A DNA stretch of 64,000 bases from Agromyces sp. Marseille-P2726 (GTDB lineage Bacteria; Actinomycetota; Actinomycetes; Actinomycetales; Microbacteriaceae): assembly GCF_902809835.1 (NCBI RefSeq), contig NZ_CADDWM010000012.1, positions 310,708 through 374,707 of the forward strand, in the 5' to 3' direction. Numbering within the stretch: the first letter of the stretch is position 1; each line of letters begins with the position of its first letter. The translations under genes were made by a program, and so were the position numbers. The notes beneath the pieces were generated by a model. The model was not told where the DNA came from, made no database searches, and saw nothing but the letters and a program-made list of their open reading frames with translations. Of this stretch, positions 1-8,500 are shown in pieces.

Positions 1-209
1 AGGGTGATCGTCGCCGTGGCGGTGCCGGTCTGACCCGGGTGCACGAGCAGCGTGTCGGGCTCGATGACGACGTGCTCGGCCGCCTCGTCGACCACCGTCA
101 GGTGGTACGCCTCGACGTCGTCCCCATCGTTCCGGATCGTCAGCGTGAGCACCTCCGCCTGTCCGGGCGTGAGCGCGAGCGAGGTGGGCTCGATGTCGAC
201 CGTAGCCAT
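1..209 (-). CDS. Ig-like domain protein, N-terminal fragment (cut by window edge)
   Basis: The minus strand is open from an ATG at 209 to the window edge, giving about 69 residues beginning MATVDIEPTSLALTPGQ. Short beta-strand-like segments (LTLTIRNDG, YHLTVVD, ATATITL) resemble the Ig-like/DUF11-type beta-sandwich modules in the larger protein at 23965. Since that protein lies just beyond the other side of the injection-system genes, the two may have related jobs at this locus. The C-terminus is outside the window, so membrane segments cannot be checked. No function is assigned. Confidence 0.6.
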   Translation of the reverse strand, partial: MATVDIEPTSLALTPGQAEVLTLTIRNDGDDVEAYHLTVVDEAAEHVVIEPDTLLVHPGQTGTATATIT

Positions 210-318
210 GCTCCGACGCTACGGAGCGGCGCGCGTCGAGGGTCGTCCCTCCGACCCACCGCGGGGGCAGACCTCCTGCCCTTTGGGCCACCGCACGTCG
301 ATGTCGGAACGGGCGGGC

Positions 319-636
319 CTACCCGCCGATGACCACGTTCAGCGCTCCTGGGCCGGGCGCGATCGGTGCTCCGTGCATCGTGAGGTCGCCCAGGCGCGCG
401 GCGGGGAAGTTGCCGACGAGAACCGTGAGGCTGCCCTGCGCGATGCCGTTCGGAGCCGGTGACACGCAGGCGATGCCCCCGGGGGTCATGTTCGCCACGG
501 CAGCGGGCATCCCCCCGATCAGTACGGTGGGGACCCCGGCCGCCGGCGTGATCGGCCCGCCGACGTGGGGTTTCAGCCCGTCGACGAGCGCGCAGAGGGC
601 GACATCGCCGACGCGAAGGGCCGGACCGGTTGGCAT
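319..636 (-). CDS. PAAR-motif spike-tip protein
   Basis: This 105-residue protein is Gly/Pro/Ala-rich. It has the PAAR pattern of repeated short strands around the segments FPAARLGD and MPAAVANMTPGG, plus late prolines (MHGAPIAPGPG). PAAR proteins fold into a small cone that caps the VgrG/gp5-like spike of contractile injection systems and sharpens it for membrane puncture. It lies on the strand opposite the main structural operon but inside the same locus, and the spike it would cap is encoded at 15985. The whole protein is a single PAAR domain with no C-terminal toxin extension. Confidence 0.85.
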   Translation of the reverse strand: MPTGPALRVGDVALCALVDGLKPHVGGPITPAAGVPTVLIGGMPAAVANMTPGGIACVSPAPNGIAQGSLTVLVGNFPAARLGDLTMHGAPIAPGPGALNVVIGG

Positions 637-809
637 GCCCTCACGCTACGCGCGCGCGGCGCGGCATCCCGAGCACTCGAGGACGGACGGTCGCGCAGCG
701 AGCCTGCCCGTTGAGAGCGCGTTGAGTGCGCGAAGAGCGTACCCGGGCAGACTACCCACGTTCCCCTTCGGCGGAGCCCGAGGCTCCACGTGGTCACCGG
801 GAGGATCCC

Positions 810-1433
810 ATGTCTCGCACGACGGTTCGCGTGTACGCCCGCGACCCCATTTCAGAGGCCGGCGTCTCGAGCGCGCTCCGGCCACGCCCGGAGGTGCGGG
901 TCGTCGCACCCGACGAGAGCGATCCGCCCGACGTCGTGCTCGTCATCGTGGACGCCGTCGACGAGGAGGCCCTGAATACGCTCCGCTTCGTCCGCCGCAA
1001 CGGGGAGGCGAGGGTCATCCTGATCGCCTCGCACCTCGACGACCAGGACCTGGTGCGCGCCGTGGAGTGCGGCGTCGTCGGACTCGTGCGTCGATCGGAT
1101 GCCACGACCGAACGCCTGCTGTCGGTCATCGCGTCGGCGGCCGCCGGCGAGGGCACCGTGCCGCCCGATCTGCTCGGCCGCCTGCTCGATCAGGTCGGCC
1201 GCCTGCAGCGCACCGTGCTGGACCCGAGGGGAATCACGTTCAACGGCCTCGCGTCGCGTGAGATCGAGGTGCTGAAGCTCGTCGCAGAGGGCTGGGACAC
1301 GGCGCAGATCGCCTCGCGGCTCTCGTACTCCGAGCGCACCGTGAAGAACGTGCTCCACGACGTGACGACGCGCCTGCAACTGCGCAACCGATCGCACGCC
1401 GTCGCCTACGCCATGCGCGAAGGGCTCATCTGA
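810..1433 (+). CDS. LuxR-family DNA-binding response-regulator-like protein
   Basis: The product is 207 residues. The ATG at 810 is preferred because GGGAGGAT lies just upstream (799-806); a longer reading from 726 has no such support. Residues about 1-120 look like a receiver-type alpha/beta domain (VVLVIVDAVD, ARVILIASHL), but the canonical acidic pocket is not obvious, so phosphorylation is uncertain. The C-terminal part (LASREIEVLKLVAEG, then IASRLSYSERTVKNVLHDV) is a clear LuxR/GerE helix-turn-helix. It is the first plus-strand gene of the injection-system locus and a candidate local regulator. Its last codons and stop are the first unit of the tandem repeat that follows. Confidence 0.8.
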   Translation: MSRTTVRVYARDPISEAGVSSALRPRPEVRVVAPDESDPPDVVLVIVDAVDEEALNTLRFVRRNGEARVILIASHLDDQDLVRAVECGVVGLVRRSDATTERLLSVIASAAAGEGTVPPDLLGRLLDQVGRLQRTVLDPRGITFNGLASREIEVLKLVAEGWDTAQIASRLSYSERTVKNVLHDVTTRLQLRNRSHAVAYAMREGLI

Positions 1434-1649
1434 TCGTTCGTCGAGGAGCGCCGCGCGAAGGGCTCATCTGATCGTTCGCCGAGGAGCGCCGCGCGAAGGG
1501 CTCATCTGATCGTTCGTCGAGGAGCGCCGCGCGAAGCGCTGCATCTGATCGTTCGTCGAGGAGCGCCGCGCGAAGCGCTGCATCTGATCGTTCGTCGAGT
1601 AGCGACGCGCGAAGCGTGCATCTGATCGTTCGTCGAGTAGCGCCGCACG
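1417..1649 (+). repeat. Six-copy 38-39 bp tandem repeat that starts inside the regulator's 3' end
   Basis: The word CATCTGATCGTTCG recurs at 1427, 1465, 1503, 1542, 1581 and 1619, with periods of 38, 38, 39, 39 and 38 bases. Each unit carries a GCGAAG...CATCTGATCGTTCG(T/C)CGAG(G/T)AGCG core. The first unit covers the last codons and TGA stop of the LuxR-type gene, so the array copies a coding 3' end into the intergenic region. Copies diverge progressively, the last two carrying GAGTAGCG instead of GAGGAGCG. No reading frame of note crosses the array. Confidence 0.9.
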
Positions 1650-1655
1650 AAGCGC

Positions 1656-1695
1656 GACGCGTATCGAGACGCGGCAGCCCGTCTCGATACGCGTC
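1656..1695. repeat. Perfect 16-bp inverted repeat (hairpin)
   Basis: GACGCGTATCGAGACG (1656-1671) and its exact reverse complement (1680-1695) are separated by 8 bases. No U-run follows on either side. It may act as a bidirectional transcription barrier between the regulator and the operon starting at 2007, or it may be a mobile palindromic unit related to the next feature. Confidence 0.75.
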
Positions 1696-1870
1696 CGGCT
1701 GTGCCGGGCGCTACTCGACGACCGAGGCGCGGGGCGCGGGGCGCTCCTCGACGACCGAGACGTCGGCCCGTCTCGATACACGTCCGGCTTCGCCGGGCGC
1801 TACTCGACGACCGAGACGCGGGCCCGTCTCGATACGCGTCCGGCTGCGCCGGGCGCTACTCGACGAGCGG
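1681..1870. repeat. Three GTCTCGATAC...TACTCGACGA palindromic units
   Basis: Three copies of a 45-46 bp unit start at 1681, 1770 and 1826. Each begins GTCTCGATAC, has a GTCCGGCT...GCCGGGCGC core that can pair with itself, and ends CTACTCGACGA. Similar palindromes are common between genes of Microbacteriaceae. Between the units lie GC-rich linkers with further partial copies of CTCGACGACCGAG. The 1434-2006 interval therefore holds only repeats and no supportable gene. Confidence 0.8.
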
Positions 1871-2006
1871 GGCGCGGGGCGCCGGGCGCTACTCGACGAC
1901 CGAGGCGCGGGCCGCCAGGCACCTGCCCGAGGAGGAATCCACCGCTGCCCGCAGGGGTGCCCCGAGCACGGGGCCGGAGGGCGCCGCGGCGCCGCACACT
2001 GAACGA

Positions 2007-2657
2007 ATGATCGGCGAGATCGACGACGCCATCCGCGCGCTCGTCAAGGCGTCCGACGGCATCGCCGCCGACATCGACATCGCGCTCGATGCCCCGACCA
2101 AGGACTGGGCCGCGAGGCGCAATGCCCCGACCGTCGACCTCTTCCTCTACGACATCAGGGAGGACGCTCGGCGACGGGAGTACGGATTCACCGAGCAGCG
2201 CGACGACCGTGGTCTCGTCACGCATCGCGTGCCGGCGCCGCGCTTCTTCAAGCTCTCGTACCTCGTGACGGCCTGGACGCAGCGGCCCGACGACGAGCAT
2301 CGCCTGCTGGACGCTCTGCTGCGCTGCTTCCTTCGCTTCGACGCGATCCCCGCATCGTTCGTCACGGCGACCCTCGCCGACACGGGACTGCCCTGCTCGC
2401 TCACCGTCGCCCAGCCACCACCGGAGGATCGCGCGTTCGCCGACGTCTGGTCGTCGCTCGGCGGAGAGCTGAAGCCCTCGCTCGACCTCGTGGTCCCCGC
2501 GCCCGTGGCACGAGGCTTCAGCTATCCCGCCGGCCCGCCCGTCACCGCCGGGGTGGAGGCGCAGATCGCCGCCGAGGACTTCGGGATCGAGGAGAGCTCG
2601 TCGCACGCGGCATCCGCGCTGCCGGCGATGCCCGGCGGAACCCCCTCGGAGGACTGA
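2007..2657 (+). CDS. DUF4255 (Pvc16-like) injection-system protein
   Basis: The product is 216 residues starting MIGEIDDAIRALV at the ATG at 2007. Upstream in-frame codons are repeat-derived low complexity and are excluded. The profile (N-terminal amphipathic helix, NAPTVDLFLYDIRED, RFFKLSYLVTAWTQRPDDEHRLL) is typical of DUF4255 proteins. These accompany contractile injection systems and are thought to act in sheath-terminator or assembly roles (Afp16/Pvc16-like). It is separated by one base from the ATPase that follows, so the two are almost certainly co-transcribed. The last 30 residues are Ser/Ala/Pro-rich and probably flexible. Confidence 0.8.
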   Translation: MIGEIDDAIRALVKASDGIAADIDIALDAPTKDWAARRNAPTVDLFLYDIREDARRREYGFTEQRDDRGLVTHRVPAPRFFKLSYLVTAWTQRPDDEHRLLDALLRCFLRFDAIPASFVTATLADTGLPCSLTVAQPPPEDRAFADVWSSLGGELKPSLDLVVPAPVARGFSYPAGPPVTAGVEAQIAAEDFGIEESSSHAASALPAMPGGTPSED

Positions 2658-2658
2658 G

Positions 2659-4710
2659 ATGATCGCCGACCCCAGCGTCGCCCACCTGCTGGGGCGGGTG
2701 GGGGCGATCGAGGATCGCATCCGTCGGCTGGTGGCGGCGCGACGTGCGGTCGACCCGCAGCCCGATGACCCCTTCCGCGGGCTCTACCTCAGCGACGAGA
2801 TGCTCGATCGGTTGCTGGCCGGGGTGCCCGGTGTTCCGGACTGGTCGGATGCCTCGGCCCGCCTCGCCGAGACGGAGCAGAAGGCCGACCTGAGCGAAGC
2901 CGCGGGGCACCGCCTCCGCCTGCGTCGGCTCGCCGCCGCCTTCGACCTGGGCCCCATCGACGTGGACCTGCTGGTGATCGCGCTCGCCGCCGATCTGGAC
3001 CCGCGCTTCGAACGGTTCTTCGGCTACCTCAACGACGACGTGGGGCGACGCCGGCCGTCGGTCGCGGTCGCGCTCGAGCTCTGCGGGGTGCCGCTGACCT
3101 CAGCCGGCGATCGGGCGCGCCTGATCTCCGGGCCGCTGGTCTCGGGTGGGCTCGTGATCGTCGAGGACGAGGATCGACCACTGCCGGGGCGCGCGGTGCG
3201 CGTGCCCGACCGGGTCGTCGGGCATCTGCTCGGTGACGACACCCCGGATCGCGCGCTCGACGGGGTACTGCGTGAACCGTCGGTCGTGGAGTGGGGCGAC
3301 ACTCGCCGCGTGGAGCAGGCGCTCGCCGCCGGCATCCGGCTGCTGTACCTGCGGGAGTCGGCGACCGGTTCGGGGGCGGCGGTGGCCGTTCGCGGCATCC
3401 GCTCGCGGGGTCTCGACGTCGTGCAACTCGACCTCGCCCGCCTCGGGACGGGGCACGACGCAATCGAACTCGCCCGGCTCGCGACGAGAGAGGCACGCCT
3501 GCGCGGGTTGGGCTTGATCGCGGCCCCGGTGACCGCCGAGACGCCGGCCGCCCTCGTCGAGGCGCTCGCCGATTCGCCGCAGCCGACCATCTTCATCGGC
3601 GACTCGACGTGGGACCCCGGCTGGTACCGGGAGCTACCGGCGATGGCCGACGTCCAACCGAGCACGACGGCCGAGCGCGTCCAGCTCTGGCGAACCTGGC
3701 TCGGTCCAGCGGCCGACGGGCTCGACATCGCCGAGGCGACCGGCCCGTTCCGACTGGGACCCGAGCAGGTGCAGCGCGCTGCCGACACGGCTCGAGCGCA
3801 GGCGACACTCTCGAAGACCGGCGTGATCACCGCTGAGCACCTCGCGGCCGGCGCCAGGGCCGAGAACGCGTCGGCGCTCGACCGGCTCGCCCGGCGCGTG
3901 TCGCCCCGCGTCGGATGGGACGACCTCGTGCTGCCATCCGGCCCGCTCCGCGCGCTGCGCGAGATCGAGCTGCGCGCCCGGCACCGCGAACAGGTGCTCG
4001 GCGACTGGGACATGCGACCCGGGGGCGGACGCGGCCACGGCGTGGTCACCCTGTTCGCGGGCGACTCGGGCACCGGCAAGACGATGTCGGCCGAAGTCGT
4101 GGCGGGCGGCCTGGGCCTCGACCTCTACGTGGTCGACCTCTCGACCGTCGTCGACAAGTACATCGGCGAGACCGAGAAGAACCTCGAGCGCATCTTCCGC
4201 GCCGCGGCGGGAACGAACGCCGTGCTCCTCTTCGATGAGGCGGATGCAGTGTTCGGCAAACGCAGCGACGTGAAGGATTCGCACGACCGCTACGCGAACG
4301 TCGAGAGCGCCTACCTGCTGCAGCGCATGGAGACGTTCGACGGGCTCGCGATCCTCGCGACGAACCTGCGGGCGAACATCGACGAGGCGTTCACCCGGCG
4401 ACTCGACGTCATCGTCGACTTCCCGATGCCGGATGCCGCGCAGCGCACGCGCCTGTGGGACCGGAGCCTCGGCTCGTACGTGCGTCGTGCCGACGACATC
4501 GACCTCGAGTACCTCGGCCGGTCGTTCGAACTCGCCGGGGGCGGCATCCGTTCGGCTGCGGTGACCGCCGCGTACCTCGCTGCCGCCGACCGCGGCACGG
4601 TGCTCATGCGGCACTGCGTCGTGGCGGTGCACCGCGAGTACCGCAAGCTCGGCCGGCTCATCGTCGAGAGTGAGTTCGGCGCGTTCTGGCCGGAGGTGGT
4701 GGGCGAATGA
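2659..4710 (+). CDS. AAA+ ATPase of contractile injection system (Afp15/Pvc15-like)
   Basis: This is a 683-residue protein with a long N-terminal region (about 1-420) and one C-terminal AAA+ module. Walker A is GDSGTGKT at 468-475. Walker B is VLLFDEAD at 522-529, followed by FGKRSDVKDSHDRYAN. An arginine-rich segment (TRRLDVIVDFPMPD) fits sensor/finger elements. ATPases of this type are fixed components of eCIS loci and are proposed to act in assembly or cargo loading. It starts one base after DUF4255 and is followed by two small hairpins before the DUF4157 gene. Confidence 0.88.
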   Translation: MIADPSVAHLLGRVGAIEDRIRRLVAARRAVDPQPDDPFRGLYLSDEMLDRLLAGVPGVPDWSDASARLAETEQKADLSEAAGHRLRLRRLAAAFDLGPIDVDLLVIALAADLDPRFERFFGYLNDDVGRRRPSVAVALELCGVPLTSAGDRARLISGPLVSGGLVIVEDEDRPLPGRAVRVPDRVVGHLLGDDTPDRALDGVLREPSVVEWGDTRRVEQALAAGIRLLYLRESATGSGAAVAVRGIRSRGLDVVQLDLARLGTGHDAIELARLATREARLRGLGLIAAPVTAETPAALVEALADSPQPTIFIGDSTWDPGWYRELPAMADVQPSTTAERVQLWRTWLGPAADGLDIAEATGPFRLGPEQVQRAADTARAQATLSKTGVITAEHLAAGARAENASALDRLARRVSPRVGWDDLVLPSGPLRALREIELRARHREQVLGDWDMRPGGGRGHGVVTLFAGDSGTGKTMSAEVVAGGLGLDLYVVDLSTVVDKYIGETEKNLERIFRAAAGTNAVLLFDEADAVFGKRSDVKDSHDRYANVESAYLLQRMETFDGLAILATNLRANIDEAFTRRLDVIVDFPMPDAAQRTRLWDRSLGSYVRRADDIDLEYLGRSFELAGGGIRSAAVTAAYLAAADRGTVLMRHCVVAVHREYRKLGRLIVESEFGAFWPEVVGE

Positions 4711-4716
4711 CTCGGG

Positions 4717-4754
4717 GTGCCCGCTCGGGCACGTCTCACTGCCCGAACGGGCAG
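4717..4754. other. Two tandem small hairpins
   Basis: GTGCCCG-CT-CGGGCAC (4717-4732) and CTGCCCG-AA-CGGGCAG (4739-4754) are two perfect 7-bp stems with 2-base loops, 6 bases apart, directly after the ATPase stop. Neither is followed by a T-run. They could slow transcription or protect an RNA end, separating the ATPase from the cargo genes. Confidence 0.5.
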
Positions 4755-4815
4755 ACGGGCGACGCGCATGCCGGCCGCGCGGTGCAATGGAATCGGTCGA
4801 TCATGGAGGTGCGCC

Positions 4816-5484
4816 ATGCACGCACATGAGTGGGACGGCGTCGACGTCGAGGTCGGGCGCCGGGCGACAGAGACCGCACGGGAATCGACGGTGGCGGTGC
4901 ACGGACTCGCCGAGCGGCGACCCGACGTGCTGAGCAGCGCGGCGATGATGCGGCTGCAGCGGGAGGCCGGCAACGGCGCGGTGAGCGACCTCGTCGAAGA
5001 GCAGCGCTCGCCGGTGCTCGACGTCGTCTCGTCGGGTGGTTCGCCGCTCGAACCGGCGGTTCGCACCGACATGGAATCGCGGCTGGGCCACGACTTCGGT
5101 GACGTGAAGGTGCACACGGATGCCGCGGCGCACGACTCGGCGAAGTCGGTCGGCGCGCACGCCTACACCGTCGGCAACAACGTGGTGTTCCAGCGCGACG
5201 CGTACGATCCCTCATCGCAGGCCGGCCGCACCACACTCGCGCACGAGCTGACCCACGTCGTGCAGCAACGGTCGGGACCCGTCGAGGGCACGCCGTCCGG
5301 CGGGGGCATCAGCGTGAGCGACCCCGGCGACCGCTTCGAGCGTGCCGCCGCCGACAACGCGACCAGGGTCATGAACGAGTCCGCGCCGGTGCAGCGGCAG
5401 GACGAGGCCGAGGAAGAGGAACCGGTGCAGGGCTCGTTCGTACAGCGCGAGGCTGAAGAGGACGAGGAGGAAGCGGCCGGCTGA
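4816..5484 (+). CDS. DUF4157 protein with HELTH motif, eCIS-associated
   Basis: The product is 222 residues. The ATG at 4816 follows GGAGGT at 4805-4810. The segments SRLGHDFGDVKVHTDAAAHDS and VGNNVVFQRDAYDPSS are diagnostic of DUF4157, a domain strongly associated with eCIS loci. A zinc-peptidase-like HExxH motif, HELTH, is at residues 143-147 and is followed by VVQQ. Near the N-terminus is LQREAGNGAV, a motif also found in the next gene's product. The C-terminal tail is very acidic (DEAEEEE, EEDEEEAAG). Such proteins are proposed to be cargo or to process or load cargo. Whether the HELTH site is catalytic is not known. Confidence 0.82.
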   Translation: MHAHEWDGVDVEVGRRATETARESTVAVHGLAERRPDVLSSAAMMRLQREAGNGAVSDLVEEQRSPVLDVVSSGGSPLEPAVRTDMESRLGHDFGDVKVHTDAAAHDSAKSVGAHAYTVGNNVVFQRDAYDPSSQAGRTTLAHELTHVVQQRSGPVEGTPSGGGISVSDPGDRFERAAADNATRVMNESAPVQRQDEAEEEEPVQGSFVQREAEEDEEEAAG

Positions 5485-5547
5485 GCCGCGACCCGCCGGT
5501 GCGCGGAATCCGAGTCAGTCCGGAGCCACCTGGGACGGACAGGGACG

Positions 5548-8500
5548 ATGACGATCGCGCTGACGTCGAACCCCGAGGTCGCCCGAGCCGACTCTCGCTC
5601 GGGCGGAGCGACCCGCGGGGCGATGACCCAGGCGCTCGCGGCGGGGCGCCGACAGGCGACTCGTAGGTCGCCAGCAGCCGGTGCATCGGGGCGCGGGGCA
5701 GCGCTCCTCGAGCTGCAGCGGGAGGCTGGAAACGCCGCGGTGAGCGCCCTCCTCTCGGCCAGGATGCGCTGGCCGGGCGACGAGGCGATGGTCGAGATCG
5801 ACCGCGCCCTCGTCGAGCTTCGGCGCGACGAGCCCGATGTCGAGCGCGTCGAACGCGGCCTCGAGCGCGCCAAGGCGGCGGGCATTCCGGTCGATCTCGA
5901 GGGCGTGCGACCGCCTGCATCGGCGCTGGCGGTCACGACGACCGGCTTCGGCCCGAGCGCGGTCGCGGCGAAGAAGCCCGTGCCGCCCCCGAAACCGGTG
6001 CCGCAGGTCTCGCCGCTCGGAAAGGCTGCGGCCGCGCAGCCGAAGGTCGCCGGATCGGCGCAACCGGGTGCGATTCCCGGCCCGACGACGGCGGGACCCG
6101 CGCCTGCGGCCGTGGGCGCTCCCGCCGGCCTGACCCGTGACAAGTTGTTGCTGCCCCCGGTGCCGCCCGCCGGGGTGAAGCCCGCACAGGACCCAGCGTT
6201 CAGCCAGGTGAGGGCGAATGTGAAGGGGTTCGCCGCTGCGAAGCGGGCGCATCCGCCGGCCGCGTCGAAGGCGAAGGAGGCCCAGGGTGCCGCCGTCGCC
6301 CCGAGCGACGACCTGGCCGGGCAGGCGAAGGCCGCCAAGGCCGACACGATGGACGCGCAGCAGCCCGGCACGTTCGACAAGAAGGCGTTCATCGCTGCCG
6401 TGAAGACGGCTATCGAGCCGAAGTCACCGAAGACGTTGAAGGAGGCTGACGACTACGCCAAGTCAGGCAAGGCGGGCGAGGTCAAGGGCGAGGTGAAGGG
6501 GCTCGTCACCCAGGGCAAGGAGGGGTCGGCGCACGACATCGAGGCGGCGACCGACGCGCCACCCGACACGTCGAAGGCCGTGGCGAAACCCGTCACCCCA
6601 ATGGCTCCAGAGAACCCGGGGCAGCCCGTGCCGATCCCGGCGGCGGGCGCGGTTCCGAAACCAGTGCCGCCCGAGCAGGTCAATCTCGAAGCCGGCAAGC
6701 ACGAGGTCGGAAAGGAGATGGCCGAGGCGAACGTCACCGACGAGCAGCTCGCCAGATCCGGCGAGCCCGAATTCCAGAGCGCGCTGGCCGACAAGAGGAC
6801 CGCGGCGGCACATGCCGATGCCGCGCCCGCCGAGTATCGGGCCCAGGAGCAGGCGACGATCGCCCAGGGCAAGGCGGACGCGAACGCCGTGAGCGCCGCG
6901 GGTGTGCAGGGGATGCAGGGAACCAAGGTCGCCGCGCTGGCCAGACTGGTCGCCGACAAGGGCAAGGCGAAGTCGAAGGATGAACAGCGGCGCGCCGAGG
7001 TCACCACGAAGATCCAAGCGATCTTCACCGCGACCGAGACCGACGTGAAGAAGATCCTCGACGGTATCGACCCCAAAGTCGAGACGGAGTTCGAAAAGGG
7101 TGAAGCGAAGGCGAAGGCGGCCTTCGAGACCTATGTCGCGGCGAAGATGTCGGCGTACAAGAAGGACCGGTACGGCGGATGGCTCGGCGGCCTGCGGTGG
7201 GCCAAGGACAAGCTGTTCGGCATGCCCGACAAGGTCAACGAGTTCTACGTCGCCGGTCGGGAGCTCTACCTCAAGCAGATGGACGGCGTCATCTCCCGCG
7301 TCGCCGACATCGTTGGCGGCGACCTGGCCGCGGCGAAGCGACGGATCGCGAAGGGGCGGTCGGAGATCTCCACCTACGTGAAGTCACTCCCGAAGGACCT
7401 GCAGAAGGTGGGGTCCGAGGCGGCGAGCGAGATCGGCGATCGGTTCGAGCAGCTCGAGAGCGAGGTCAAGGACAAGGAGAACCAGGTCGTCGACACGCTC
7501 GCGACGAAGTACGTCGAGGCGCGGAAGGGGCTGGACGAACGCATCGAGGCGCTCCAGGCCGAGAACCGCGGACTCGTCGACAAGGCGATCGGCGCGATCA
7601 AGGCCGTGATCAACACCATTCGGCAGCTCGCCTCGATGCTCGCGAGCGTGCTCGCGCGCGCGGCATCGGTCATCGGCGACATCATCAGCGACCCGGTCGG
7701 CTTCCTCGGTCACCTCATCGACGGCATCAAGGGCGGCATCGACCGGTTCTTCACCAACATCACGACGCACCTCAAGAAGGGCCTGATGGGTTGGCTGTTC
7801 GGCCAGCTCGGCGACACCGGCATCGAGATCCCCGACACGTTCGACCTCAAGGGCGTGGTGAAGCTGCTGGCGTCGATCTTCGGGCTCACGTGGGCGAACA
7901 TCCGGAACCGGCTCGTGCTGCAGATCGGCGAGAAGGCGATGGCTGCGGTCGAGAAGGGCGTCGAGGTCTTCCAGATCATCAAGGACCAGGGAGTGGCCGG
8001 CCTGTGGGACAAGCTCGTCGAGAAGATCGGCGATATCAAGGCAATGATCATGGAGCAGCTCGAGGACTTCGTGGTCACGCGGATCATCACCGCCGGTATC
8101 ACCTGGCTGATCAGCCTGCTGAACCCCGCGGCCGCGTTCATCAAGGCCTGCAAGCTCATCTACGACGTCGTGATGTTCTTCGTGAACAACGCCGAGCGGA
8201 TCGCGGAGTTCGTGAACACCGTCATCGACGGCATCGTCGACATCGCGAAGGGCAACATCTCGACCGTCGTCAGCAAGATCGAGAACGCGCTCGGCCAGAT
8301 GGTGCCGATCCTCATCGGCTTCATCGCGAGCGTGCTCGGCATCGGCGGCATCGGCGAGAAGATCCGCTCGATCATCCAGGCCATCCAGAAGCCGGTGAAT
8401 AAGGCGCTCGACTTCCTCATTCGCACAGGCTTGAAGCTCGCCGGGCCGATCATCCGCGGCATCAAGGGCATCAGCACCCGCGTGAAGGCGAAGGTCGCGG

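Noticed and set aside
1417..1870. Regular repeats resembling a CRISPR array
   Set aside because: Units are head-to-tail copies without unique spacers, and no cas genes are near.
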